Notes under the pieces: model-generated
Told to the model about the DNA's origin: nothing
Database searches by the model: none
Seen by the model: the letters and a program-made list of their open reading frames with translations, nothing else
Assembly (NCBI RefSeq): GCF_000178155.2
Contig: NZ_ADKM02000031.1
Span: forward strand, 1-64,000
DNA: 64,000 bases
Origin: Hominimerdicola alba 8
GTDB taxonomy: Bacteria > Bacillota > Clostridia > Oscillospirales > Ruminococcaceae
Direction: 5' to 3'
In this document: positions 33,176 through 41,167 of the stretch, piece after piece
Layout: each line of letters opens with the position of its first letter
Position numbering within the stretch: the first letter of the stretch is position 1
Position numbers and translations under genes: made by a program

Positions 33176-33778
33176 TCACAACCCGAATATCTCTTTCCAG
33201 CCGGGATACAGCAACGTCTTGACAAACTCCATATGTCGGACGGCTTCCTCCCTCGTCAGGTCGTGCCTGACTATCTCAAAGACCAGATGGATATATTCGG
33301 TAGAAAGTATATGCCACTCCATTTCGGTCAGTTGTCTTACATTCCTGCCCGACTTTCTGAGTATCTCGGCGTACTGCTTGTTAGATGACGTTTCGCTTTC
33401 TATCAGTTCTTCCTCGAAATCCTCAAATACTGAACCTGCCGAACAGCATACCAGCAGTTTTACGCCATCATAGTTGGAAAAGATGAAATCTGTCATAGCA
33501 GATGACCATTCTTCACCAAAAGGGTCAAAAGATGTGATATCACCCGACATATTCTCACTGCCGTCAGCCTGCATTGCTTTTAACGCATCAAGAGTGTCTT
33601 TGACAAGATAGTAAAACATATCCTCCTTGCCGCTGAAATGCTTATACAGACCTGCTGTGGTGATACCTACCTCAGCCGATATGCGGTTGAGCGATGCCTT
33701 GTCATAACCATGCGTCAGGAACTCATTCTTCATACATTCGATTATCCTGCGGTTGGTGGCTGTTTTATCCTTTGGCAT
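33176..33778 (-). CDS. TetR-family transcriptional regulator
   Basis: 200 residues. HTH VGITTAGLYKHFSGKEDMF near residues 30-50, then a helical effector domain. It starts at the ATG preceded by GAGGTG; an ATG three codons earlier lies in that site. Paralogous to the TetR at 36317-36931 (both begin MP(K/R)DKT). Likely represses itself and the S-component gene downstream, since both promoters share AGTATTAACT. Confidence 0.88.
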   Translation of the reverse strand: MPKDKTATNRRIIECMKNEFLTHGYDKASLNRISAEVGITTAGLYKHFSGKEDMFYYLVKDTLDALKAMQADGSENMSGDITSFDPFGEEWSSAMTDFIFSNYDGVKLLVCCSAGSVFEDFEEELIESETSSNKQYAEILRKSGRNVRQLTEMEWHILSTEYIHLVFEIVRHDLTREEAVRHMEFVKTLLYPGWKEIFGL

Positions 33779-33800
33779 TGCATACACCTCATTAGCTAAC

Positions 33801-33845
33801 AGTATTAACTATCTTTAGTTTATCATATTAACTCACGTTTGTCAA
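33801..33845 (-). promoter_or_regulatory. Promoter and candidate operator of TetR (33176)
   Basis: TTGACA-N17-TAAACT (33817-33845), with AGTATTAACT (33801-33810) just beyond the -10 box. Confidence 0.6.
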
Positions 33846-33873
33846 GGGGGGTAAAAAATTTTTTTCACAGATA

Positions 33874-33917
33874 AAAGCGCCCGCCGAGCATTCGATGATG
33901 CTTCGGCAAGGCGCTTT
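33874..33917 (-). terminator. Terminator of the feo operon
   Basis: AAAGCGCC/GGCGCTTT outer stem with a CCGAGCAT/ATGCTTCGG inner stem, 40 nt after the feoB stop. Confidence 0.75.
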
Positions 33918-33955
33918 CGGTCTTTATTCAGAATATTTATCAGCGTTTAACAGCA

Positions 33956-35797
33956 TCACATGAAAAGTTCAGCCACATGGTAAACGATGCAGGAAAGCAC
34001 CAGCGCATTGCAGATGTAGAAAAGTGCGACCTTGACTGTCCATTTAAGCGAATGCGACTCCTTGTAGGTGGTAGAAAGCGCCATCAGGCATGGTACACTG
34101 AAAGTCGTTGCGAACATGAATGCGAGGGCTTCTGCGGCAGATACAGCCTGCGACATCGCTGTGCCAAGCAGTGCGGTATCGGTGGAAGTTCCCTGTGAGA
34201 AGAATGCGGCTTCCATAACGGAGTTGCCGCCCATGAAAACAGCGTTCAGCGTACCAAGTACCGCTTCCTTAGCGAAAGCACCGCTTAAGAACGCCACAAA
34301 TGTCTGCCAGCCCATGCCGAAGAACTTTGTGACAGGTTCGATGGTCGTGCCAACGCGGTAAAGCAGGCTGTTGTTGACGTTGCCGTCCCTGCTGAAAGAA
34401 AGCACATAGAATATAAGCGAAACAAGTGTTACAGTGCCCAGCGCCCTTTTGAATATATCCCATGCCTTGAAGAAGGCTTCTTTCAGGATATGCTTCCAGT
34501 GTGCCTTATGGTAGGGCGGAAGTTCCATTATCATGCCGCTTCTTGTTTCCATCGGCGCGAGTTTTCTGCCGAACACTTTTGACACTATTATCATCGAAAC
34601 GACCACATAAGCCAGTATGCCGACACACACAAGCATAGTCTGCCACCATGTAAAGAACATGCCCGATACCACAGGTATTATCGACCAGATCGACGCACAC
34701 GGTATCGCCCAGACTATGGACATCGCCAGCATTCGCTGACCCCAGTTATCCATGACCCTTGTGCCGCATGCGCCGCCGATAGTACAGCCGAAGCCCATCA
34801 GCATCGGACAGATAGCCTTGCCCTGCAAGCCCAGCTTTGAAAGCAGTCCGTCAAACTGATATGCCGCGCGTGCGATAAAGCCTGTTTCTTCAAGAAAGCC
34901 GAAAACAATGTTAACACCGAGAACAAAGCTCGCCATAGATATTGTGAATGACAGTGTGTTCGGTATCATCATGCTGAATATGTTCACTATCCAGGGGTGA
35001 ACGTTCCAGCCTGTAAGCAGTTTGTCAACGGGTTCGTGCAGAAGTGTGGGTATCATCTGACCGACACCCGCAAACGGCAGCATGACTATCATCGATACCA
35101 TGAATGCCAGCAGCACCACCGCGATACAGATGACCTTGCCCAGTATCGGTCTTGTCATAACACGGTCGAATTTCGACATCTTGTAGACCGATTCCCTTGT
35201 CCTTGTGACATTTTCGAGTATCTCGCTTACCCAGTCAAATTTCGCCTTGCTGTCAGCCTTTACATCAGCCTTGCCTTCGGGGGCTTTTACAGACAGCTTG
35301 TGAGGTTTTTTGAGTTCTTCGGCTATCAGCTTTTTCAGCTTGTCATAATCCTTTGTATCTGTGGCATTGAAAGGCAGGACGGGTATGCCCAGCTTTTTCG
35401 CCAGCGCATCGGTGTCTATATCCTTGCCCATATCCTTTGCAACGTCCATCATGTTAAGCACCAGCATGGCAGGTTTGTCAAGGCGTGCAAACTCCGCCAG
35501 CATGAACATGCTTCTTTCAAGCTGTGATGCGTCCACCAGCACCACTGTCAGTTCGCTCTTGCCCGACTTTATGAAATCCGTTGTGATTATCTCCTCGTCC
35601 GAATTGCCCGAAAGACCGTAGCTTCCCGGCAGGTCGGTGACTGTGTACTTTACGCCGTTGTATGTGAAGCTGCCCTCGTTCTTCTCAACGGTCTTGCCTG
35701 CCCAGTTGCCCACATGCTGACGTGCGCCTGTCAGGTTGTTGTATATGGTCGATTTGCCCGAATTCGGCTGACCCAGAAGTGCGATACTGCCTGTCAT
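33956..35797 (-). CDS. feoB: Ferrous iron transport protein B
   Basis: 613 residues. The N-terminal G domain has G1 GQPNSGKST, G3 DLPG, and G4 NMMD, followed by a helical GDI-like spacer (about 165-210) and a membrane domain of about eight helices with two Gate repeats; the conserved Cys in MGFGCTIGG and IPCASIW are present. It imports Fe(II). Shorter than the E. coli protein (773) but normal for Clostridia. Its start overlaps the feoA stop (ATGA). Order in the operon: Cys-rich membrane protein, feoA, feoB. Confidence 0.97.
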   Translation of the reverse strand: MTGSIALLGQPNSGKSTIYNNLTGARQHVGNWAGKTVEKNEGSFTYNGVKYTVTDLPGSYGLSGNSDEEIITTDFIKSGKSELTVVLVDASQLERSMFMLAEFARLDKPAMLVLNMMDVAKDMGKDIDTDALAKKLGIPVLPFNATDTKDYDKLKKLIAEELKKPHKLSVKAPEGKADVKADSKAKFDWVSEILENVTRTRESVYKMSKFDRVMTRPILGKVICIAVVLLAFMVSMIVMLPFAGVGQMIPTLLHEPVDKLLTGWNVHPWIVNIFSMMIPNTLSFTISMASFVLGVNIVFGFLEETGFIARAAYQFDGLLSKLGLQGKAICPMLMGFGCTIGGACGTRVMDNWGQRMLAMSIVWAIPCASIWSIIPVVSGMFFTWWQTMLVCVGILAYVVVSMIIVSKVFGRKLAPMETRSGMIMELPPYHKAHWKHILKEAFFKAWDIFKRALGTVTLVSLIFYVLSFSRDGNVNNSLLYRVGTTIEPVTKFFGMGWQTFVAFLSGAFAKEAVLGTLNAVFMGGNSVMEAAFFSQGTSTDTALLGTAMSQAVSAAEALAFMFATTFSVPCLMALSTTYKESHSLKWTVKVALFYICNALVLSCIVYHVAELFM

Positions 35798-36015
35798 ACT
35801 GCCTCCACCTCTATCCTCTCTGCATCTGCCCTGTTCAGTGAGATGAGCGTTTCTCTGAGATATATCAGCACAGGCATTTTCCTGTCATTTCTCACCGTCT
35901 GGAAGGCTGTGCCCTCCGTTATGCCGATGGAAGTTATGCGGTTCATGAAATGGTCATCGCCGCCCACCGAAAGTATCCTGCCCTGCATATCGGCAGTTGA
36001 GTCTGTCAGCTTCAT
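35794..36015 (-). CDS. feoA: Ferrous iron transport protein A
   Basis: 73 residues with the SH3-like FeoA pattern: GRILSVGGDDHFMNRITSIG, then hydrophobic strands and the closing SLNRADAERIEV. FeoA binds and aids FeoB. A TTGGAGG ribosome site lies 7 nt before the ATG, and it overlaps feoB by 4 nt. Confidence 0.93.
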   Translation of the reverse strand: MKLTDSTADMQGRILSVGGDDHFMNRITSIGITEGTAFQTVRNDRKMPVLIYLRETLISLNRADAERIEVEAV

Positions 36016-36038
36016 GTTTTTTCCTCCAATTCTGATAT

Positions 36039-36209
36039 TTACTTTTTATCCTTTCCCGCGCCGCAGCTGCACCCGCTGCAGCCCGAACAGCCGCACCCGC
36101 AGCCGCCCGACTTTTTCGCTCTTATCTTGCTCCTCACAATAAAGAACACTATGAGCGCCACAACTGCCAGCAGCACCACCGACATGATGTTTTCGGCAAG
36201 CCATGTCAT
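36039..36209 (-). CDS. FeoB-associated Cys-rich membrane protein
   Basis: 56 residues: one N-terminal membrane helix (SVVLLAVVALIVFFIV), a basic stretch (RSKIRAKK) and a C-terminal cluster of seven cysteines alternating with Gly and Ser. This is the small protein often found next to feoAB in Firmicutes; it may shuttle or sense iron at the membrane. GGAGG precedes the ATG. The stop is 23 nt upstream of feoA. It is the first gene of the feo operon, below an exact GTTAG-N6-CTAAC operator. Confidence 0.9.
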   Translation of the reverse strand: MTWLAENIMSVVLLAVVALIVFFIVRSKIRAKKSGGCGCGCSGCSGCSCGAGKDKK

Positions 36210-36230
36210 ATGAATTACCTCCTTATAAAA

Positions 36231-36246
36231 GTTAGTCCGCGCTAAC
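36231..36246 (-). promoter_or_regulatory. Operator upstream of the feo operon
   Basis: GTTAG-TCCGCG-CTAAC, a perfect inverted repeat 22 nt upstream of the first start codon. The -10/-35 boxes are not clear here. Confidence 0.75.
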
Positions 36247-36316
36247 TCTTATGCAAATTTATATCGGCACAAAGCCGACATAAACATATCCGTTCTTACC
36301 GCAGATACACTGCCCG

Positions 36317-36931
36317 TCATTCCATTCCGCAGAGCCACTTCCAGCCCTTTGAGAAAAACGTGTTTATCGTCTTTGCATAGTGCAATGCCGCCTCACGGTC
36401 GAAATCGTGTCTTATAGGCTGTAAGACCGCCTCGACATTTGAGGATACCAGCAGATGGAACTCGCGCCTGTCAAAATCAGGCACACAGTCACCGCGCATG
36501 CGCAGTGCCTCGATGTGCTTCAGCGAACTCTCCTCCTCCATCTCGGTGAGCTTATGGGCATAGTCCTCATACCGCGTCCCCTTTGAACAGCATACCAGCA
36601 GTTTGAACTCGTCAAAATGGTCATACACAAACTCCATAGCGAACACCGCATCTTCATTAAGAAATGCCGCCGCCGCACCTATTTCTGCGATGGCATCATG
36701 CTCCTCCTGCTCTTTGCGGCGGTAAAGCTCATAAAAGCTGTCAAGTATCGGCTGTACTAAGTGGGCAAACATATCCTCTTTACTAGGGAAATGCTTATAC
36801 AGCCCCGAAACAGTCATACCTGCGCCTGCCGCTATACGCCGCATCGAAGCATTCTCAAAGCCGCAGTTCAGAAACTCTTCTTTTGCCGCCGCCACGATGC
36901 GCTCACGGCTCTCTGTCTTATCTCTTGGCAT
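36317..36931 (-). CDS. TetR-family transcriptional regulator
   Basis: 204 residues; HTH AGMTVSGLYKHFPSKEDMF near residues 32-50, then a helical domain rich in Glu. Paralogue of the TetR at 33176. CAGGAG precedes the ATG. Its own promoter region contains GAAC-GGC-GTTC and AAGAGAAC repeats, different from the GTTAG operator, so it probably regulates itself but not necessarily the feo genes downstream. Confidence 0.88.
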   Translation of the reverse strand: MPRDKTESRERIVAAAKEEFLNCGFENASMRRIAAGAGMTVSGLYKHFPSKEDMFAHLVQPILDSFYELYRRKEQEEHDAIAEIGAAAAFLNEDAVFAMEFVYDHFDEFKLLVCCSKGTRYEDYAHKLTEMEEESSLKHIEALRMRGDCVPDFDRREFHLLVSSNVEAVLQPIRHDFDREAALHYAKTINTFFSKGWKWLCGME

Positions 36932-36948
36932 TTTGTTATCTCCTGTCT

Positions 36949-37004
36949 TTTTAGTGAACGCCGTTCTCTTATATAAGAATACACTGTTCTCTTACGTTTG
37001 TCAA
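36949..37004 (-). promoter_or_regulatory. Promoter and candidate operators of TetR (36317)
   Basis: TTGACA-N17-TATTCT (36976-37004). Two AAGAGAAC repeats, one of them part of the perfect palindrome GAAC-GGC-GTTC (36956-36966), flank the -10 box. Confidence 0.55.
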
Positions 37005-37084
37005 GGGTGTCAGTTTATTTTTAGCGTTTTGAATAATATGGTTAGATTAAACAAACTTCCATTTGATGATAAGCGCCAGTTAAC

Positions 37085-37187
37085 TATAGCGATCCGCCTT
37101 AAAATTCAGACAAAATCCAGTCACAAAACCCATAAATCCCAGCTTTTGCGACCGGATTTTGTGAATTTAAAAAGTTGGCTTGCAATA
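37085..37187 (-). repeat. 103-bp palindromic intergenic repeat, copy 3 (inverted)
   Basis: Reverse complement of copies 1 and 2 over the whole 103 bp with scattered mismatches. Its right end supplies the -35 box of the next promoter. Confidence 0.85.
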
Positions 37188-37208
37188 ACACATCAGATGT
37201 GCTATACT
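37180..37208 (+). promoter_or_regulatory. Promoter of the MBL-fold hydrolase gene
   Basis: TTGCAA-N17-TATACT; the -35 hexamer (37180-37185) is inside the end of the repeat element. Confidence 0.7.
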
Positions 37209-37245
37209 ATTTTCGGTAATTACTTGCTGAAAAAGGGGTGTCACT

Positions 37246-37956
37246 ATGCCGTTAAAGTTTTTCGGACGCGGTTCTGCCTTTGCGGACGCGCACAATTCTG
37301 CTTTTTTTATTGAAAACAACGAACTTGTAATCATCGACTGTCCCGCATCGACTTTTCAGAAAGTCAAGCGTATGGAGTGGGAGAAGTTCGATAATATATT
37401 CATACTCATCACCCATACTCACGGCGACCACGCAGGCGGTGTGGGCATGATGCTTCAATTCGTATGGTTTGCAAGCCTCATGAAAAAGCGTGTCACTGTC
37501 GTTGCCCCGTCAGATGAAGTCAGAGAAGACCTGACTATACTGCTTAACAGGATAGAGGGCTGTGAGCCCGAATGGTATGATATCACCACAGCTGACTGTC
37601 TGCAAAAAAGCTGGTTTGTAAAATCAGTCCCCACGACCCATTCAAGCACTCTTGCAGGCAAATGTTTCGGCTACCGGCTGAAAATAAACGGCAGAAATGT
37701 GGTATACACAGGCGATACTGCAACATTGTGCCCTTTCCTCCCGCTGCTGTCAGAGGGTTCGTTCCTTTACGCCGAAGCTGCAACTTTCAGGAGTGATGTT
37801 CACCTTTATCTTGAAGATGTTCTGCCCACATTTGAGAAGCTGACAGCTGATGGTGTAAGAGTCTGCCTGATGCACCTTGACCGCGAAGATGTGGTAAAGA
37901 AGGTCATAGCAGGAAAAAACATAACGCTCGCGCCCTTATACGAGAATGACATATAA
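37246..37956 (+). CDS. MBL-fold metallo-hydrolase (RNase Z-like)
   Basis: 236 residues. The metal motif THTHGDHAGG, the later His in TTHSS, the Asp in YTGDTATL and the C-terminal His in LMHLD give a full set of ligands for a dinuclear zinc site. The organisation is like ribonuclease Z and related phosphodiesterases or lactonases, without the RNase Z exosite arm being obvious. The ribosome site is weak (AAGGGG). It stands alone and ends at a strong bidirectional terminator. Confidence 0.85.
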   Translation: MPLKFFGRGSAFADAHNSAFFIENNELVIIDCPASTFQKVKRMEWEKFDNIFILITHTHGDHAGGVGMMLQFVWFASLMKKRVTVVAPSDEVREDLTILLNRIEGCEPEWYDITTADCLQKSWFVKSVPTTHSSTLAGKCFGYRLKINGRNVVYTGDTATLCPFLPLLSEGSFLYAEAATFRSDVHLYLEDVLPTFEKLTADGVRVCLMHLDREDVVKKVIAGKNITLAPLYENDI

Positions 37957-37967
37957 CTGCGATAAAA

Positions 37968-38001
37968 AGCCCCCGCAGACTTTGGTCGGTCTGCGGGGGC
38001 T
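37968..38001. terminator. Bidirectional terminator
   Basis: AGCCCCCGCAGAC/GTCTGCGGGGGCT, a 13-bp perfect stem between convergent genes. Confidence 0.85.
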
Positions 38002-38014
38002 GTATGACGGGCTT

Positions 38015-38620
38015 TCAGGCTCTTCTTATGTAGAAATCGCACCTTTCCGCACCCTTGCCGAGTGTGCCTTTGCGCTCAAAGACAAGTCCGGGAAGAGCGC
38101 CGTAAACACGCTCGTCATTTTCACAGAATATCTTTGTCAGTTCGGGACAGCCAAGTTCTGTCAGATAAGTCTTGTAGGGACATTTCAGTATATCCATGCG
38201 ATAGGCATTTTTCTCTTTGGGATAAAACCTGTTCTCAAAACCGCAGGAAGCCCCAAAATTCTTCTTGGTCATCGGGTCCCACATCTTTATGAAAAGCGAG
38301 GGCATAAAGGGTATCTTCATTATATTTTTGAGGGGACTTGCCTTTGCGCATATCTTAACTGCCGCATTTTCAATGACTGCATATGCCTGCTCATCGGTCA
38401 TGTATTCCCTTGCAGTCAGGTACATCGCCGCCGCAGGGAATATCTTAGTATCGGTGTGCGAATGGACACCCTCAGGCAGGCTCTCATACTTTTTAAGATA
38501 ATCATTCAGACGTGATGCCGCCTTGCGCCACAGCAGGTCGCATTTTTCTTTGTCAAGCACCATTTCTATCTCTTCTCTGTACTCCTTTTTGGAGTCAAGT
38601 ATTTTTATTGCAGATTCCAT
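38015..38620 (-). CDS. L-2-amino-thiazoline-4-carboxylic acid hydrolase-like protein
   Basis: 201 residues, helical. The C-terminal motif FERKGTLGKGAERCDFYI is the hallmark I associate with the ATC-hydrolase family, and CPYKTYLTELGCPELTKIFC aligns with the corresponding part of the protein at 24800-25408. GAAAGGA precedes the ATG. It is the third gene of an operon with an alpha/beta hydrolase and a membrane protein, under the shared GTTAG operator (40231). Two members of this family under the same operator type suggest a common physiological role. Confidence 0.75.
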   Translation of the reverse strand: MESAIKILDSKKEYREEIEMVLDKEKCDLLWRKAASRLNDYLKKYESLPEGVHSHTDTKIFPAAAMYLTAREYMTDEQAYAVIENAAVKICAKASPLKNIMKIPFMPSLFIKMWDPMTKKNFGASCGFENRFYPKEKNAYRMDILKCPYKTYLTELGCPELTKIFCENDERVYGALPGLVFERKGTLGKGAERCDFYIRRA

Positions 38621-38635
38621 ATATTCTTTCCTTTC

Positions 38636-39247
38636 TCAAATCATAAAACACAGTCCGAGAAACATGACTGCATTGGCTATGTTGCCCTTAGCGGGCAGTT
38701 TTGTAGGGGCAAGTATCACAAACAGCGGCAGAGTATTGAACAAGCATGCCCATATCGGCAGTGCCGTCCTGCCCGATATGACCAGCACAAGAAGCGTCAC
38801 CGCAAATACCAGCAGACCCAGATATGCTATGGCAGCTGCGGCTGTCCGCCTGAAAAAGCACAGAACCGTTTCAAGGGCTTGTTCAGTCCTGCCGAGTTTT
38901 ACATAGAACCACTCCACTGCGCCGCATAAAACATGGTGGGCAGTTATCGGCACTATGAAAAACATCCCCGATATGTACATTATCTTACCTGATAATTCTG
39001 AATATCCCCCAGCCCAGCGGCTAAGTTCCAGATACCCGAAACCTGCCATAAAAAGCGCCAACACACCGACAAGCATCGACGCTTCTATACGGCTGAGCGG
39101 CATTTTTTCAAACAGCTTTTTCATTTTTTCACTGTCTTTTGTATCTTTGCCCATGTCAAATCTGCCTGCGGGCGTATAGGCAAGCATACGATCAGTAATT
39201 CCGCAGATGATGTGTCCCAGACAGGCTATCATAAGTGCGGTCTTCAT
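38636..39247 (-). CDS. Multi-pass membrane protein of unknown function
   Basis: 203 residues with about six membrane helices, no signal peptide and a cytoplasmic charged loop (GKDTKDSEKMKKLFEKM). Its start overlaps the stop of the alpha/beta hydrolase gene (ATGA). His pairs in the helices (PITAHHVLCG) might bind a metal or haem but this is speculative. I do not know the family by function. Confidence 0.75.
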   Translation of the reverse strand: MKTALMIACLGHIICGITDRMLAYTPAGRFDMGKDTKDSEKMKKLFEKMPLSRIEASMLVGVLALFMAGFGYLELSRWAGGYSELSGKIMYISGMFFIVPITAHHVLCGAVEWFYVKLGRTEQALETVLCFFRRTAAAAIAYLGLLVFAVTLLVLVISGRTALPIWACLFNTLPLFVILAPTKLPAKGNIANAVMFLGLCFMI

Positions 39248-40176
39248 TGGTCACCACCATCGGACAGGGCTTTGAAATACTCCTGCCTTACCGCCTTTGC
39301 TTCCGGCACAAATTCCATCGCGCCCCAGCAGTGCATCATACCCTCACCTACATGGACTTTCAGCGGAACACTGTGCCTCTCACAATGCGCTTTCAGGTCA
39401 TCAAGATAAGCGTACATGACCTCATGGGTGCCGTAAAAAACTTCAATGGCAGGAAAACCCGAAATATCGCAGAGCAGGGGGCTGAGCAGATAAGCATCAT
39501 CTCCATTTGCAAGAACAGGCGCTATCCTGTCAAAAAATGCGGGCGGTATCATCACATCGAACTTTTTGAGTTTTTCCATCTCAGCCTTCTGCTTACTGTC
39601 GGGCGGTACCTGCATACCGGGAGATTGCAGTACCAGTTTGCGCGGGAGCGGCACTTCGGGATATCTGTTCTTTATGTAAAGGCAAAGCGACATTGCCTGT
39701 CCGCCGCCCGATGATGTGCCGAATAACCGCACATTCTCGCTCTTGTATCTTGTGAGTATATGGCGGTAGACTTTGAGCGTGCTTTCGAGTGTTTCAACCA
39801 GCTTGTGGTCGGGTGCCATCGGATATATCGGAAACCATACCTCAGCATCGCAAGCCCTTGCTATCTGCCCGCAGAGGATAAGGTCACCTGTATCGGGGGG
39901 AAGTATATACCCGCCGCCAAACAGATACAGCACCGCACTTTCGGGCTTGCTGCCGCTGACCCTCAGCGCATATACCGTCACTCCGTCAAAGTCCTTTCTG
40001 ATCATCTCAAAGCCGTCTTTTTTCAACTTTTTGAAAGGAACTTTCAGCGGCTTTTTCTGTTTCTTTGAATATTCTGACAGCAGTTTCTCCCACTGCTCGC
40101 CCTCTTTATCGAGCATCTTGTTCACGCCTATCAGCGAGAACATTTTTTCAAGCGCTCGGTATCTTAAACTTGGCAT
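39244..40176 (-). CDS. Alpha/beta hydrolase (HSL/esterase type)
   Basis: 310 residues. The HSL-family oxyanion motif appears as FGGGY (in place of HGGG), the nucleophile as GTSSGGG, and the acid and His near YGTHEVM and EGMMHCWG. This is the esterase/lipase family that hydrolyses small acyl esters. The start is placed at MPSLRYR, with GTGGGG upstream; the frame is open 25 codons further but would overlap the promoter. First gene of a three-gene operon whose promoter carries the shared operator. Confidence 0.85.
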   Translation of the reverse strand: MPSLRYRALEKMFSLIGVNKMLDKEGEQWEKLLSEYSKKQKKPLKVPFKKLKKDGFEMIRKDFDGVTVYALRVSGSKPESAVLYLFGGGYILPPDTGDLILCGQIARACDAEVWFPIYPMAPDHKLVETLESTLKVYRHILTRYKSENVRLFGTSSGGGQAMSLCLYIKNRYPEVPLPRKLVLQSPGMQVPPDSKQKAEMEKLKKFDVMIPPAFFDRIAPVLANGDDAYLLSPLLCDISGFPAIEVFYGTHEVMYAYLDDLKAHCERHSVPLKVHVGEGMMHCWGAMEFVPEAKAVRQEYFKALSDGGDQ

Positions 40177-40230
40177 TTTATGACCCCACTTTTCTTTTTC
40201 TTGAACTGCGGCTGTTGGTACAGTCAAGTG

Positions 40231-40284
40231 ATTAGCCAACGCTAACTGCATATCAATTATATCACACTAACCACGAAACGTCAA
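40231..40284 (-). promoter_or_regulatory. Promoter and operator of the hydrolase operon
   Basis: TTGACG-N17-TATAAT (40256-40284), then the minus-strand GTTAG-CGTTGG-CTAAT (40231-40246), an exact match in both arms. Confidence 0.8.
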
Positions 40285-40389
40285 TATCCCAAAGGCAAAA
40301 AAGAAATTGTATGACAGGCAGTCCGCTTAACTTTATCATTGCGATTTGATATGATCACAGTAAGAAAAAAATCGCTGTTTCTCAGGCAT

Positions 40390-40840
40390 ATGGAGGTATC
40401 ACAGTGGAAAAAAACAGTGATAAAAGTTGACCCTTTCGTATCGGTCAACGGCATAAAGTTCGGAACAGCAAGAGAAAAGGTGCATGAGATATTGGGCAAG
40501 CCCGAAGACTCTTTCTTCAAGGGTGATGATGATATCGAAACAGATGTCTACAGTTGTTTCCACACCTGCTATGACAGCGAGTATAAATTTTGAAGCGCCG
40601 GAAGTTATCTATGTTGATGAAGCGGATATCTTCTGCGGCGGCGAAAAAGTGCCGAAACTTATAAAGAGGTGCTGGGATTTTTTTCAAAAGCGCTTTGACG
40701 ATGTTGAGGAAGACGATGCAGGTTTTGTGTCGGTAAAAGGTTCGGTAGGCATCTATGTCGAAGATGCGGACGAAGACGAATACGAATACGATACCATACT
40801 GTTTGCCAAAAAGGATCATTACAGCGATACGGATATCTGA
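40390..40840 (+). pseudogene. Unknown protein, frameshifted
   Basis: The first frame (GIKFGTAREKVHEILGKPED) stops at 40593. Removing one T from the run at 40589-40592 joins it to the second frame as SEYKFEAPEVIYVDEA, giving one protein of about 150 residues. The N-terminal part looks like the G-x-x-F-G-x-x-(R/K)-E-x-V-x-x-x-L-G-x-P pattern of some bacterial immunity or SMI1-like proteins; the C-terminus is acidic. The real start may be the GTG at 40405 (GGAGGT upstream), which would require a second frame correction. A terminator follows. Confidence 0.55.
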
Positions 40841-40864
40841 GCGGAGATATCTCATACAGATCGT

Positions 40865-40900
40865 AAAAGACAGCCGCATTTGTCAGGCGGCTGTCTTTTT
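40865..40900 (+). terminator. Terminator
   Basis: AAAAGACAGCCGC/GCGGCTGTCTTTTT, after the frameshifted gene. Confidence 0.9.
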
Positions 40901-40979
40901 CTTTTATGGCGTTTAGTATAAGTTAAGTGCCAAAAAACTGTGAAAAGCGAGAAAATCGGTGAAATTTTCGGGCATACTG

Positions 40980-41008
40980 TTGACAATCCGCTTGTTATAT
41001 TGTATAAT
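40980..41008 (+). promoter_or_regulatory. Promoter of the GH5 gene
   Basis: TTGACA-N17-TATAAT; the leader is about 150 nt. Confidence 0.85.
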
Positions 41009-41022
41009 ATCAGTAAATTAAA

Positions 41023-41145
41023 CCGCCTGATCTGTTATAGTAAACGACATGTTTATTTCTGCATTGAGCGCTCGCTGACGCTGTGATCAGCATTGACTGC
41101 ACCGAATTCCCTGAAATCAATGTCGTTAACTATACTGACAGGCGG
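41023..41145 (+). promoter_or_regulatory. Long stem structure in the GH5 leader
   Basis: CCGCCTG (41023) pairs with CAGGCGG (41139), and TATAGTAAACGACAT (41036) with ATGTCGTTAACTATA (41120; 14 of 15). The ~69-nt apical part contains no clear riboswitch. The ribosome site lies just after the structure. Confidence 0.65.
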
Positions 41146-41167
41146 CAGAAGAGAGGTAAAGTATCAT

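Noticed and set aside
21287-41060. Shared TTTATTTCTGCATT at 21287 and 41050 as a further repeat family
   Set aside because: Only about 14 bp match and the flanks diverge; chance similarity in AT-rich DNA cannot be excluded.
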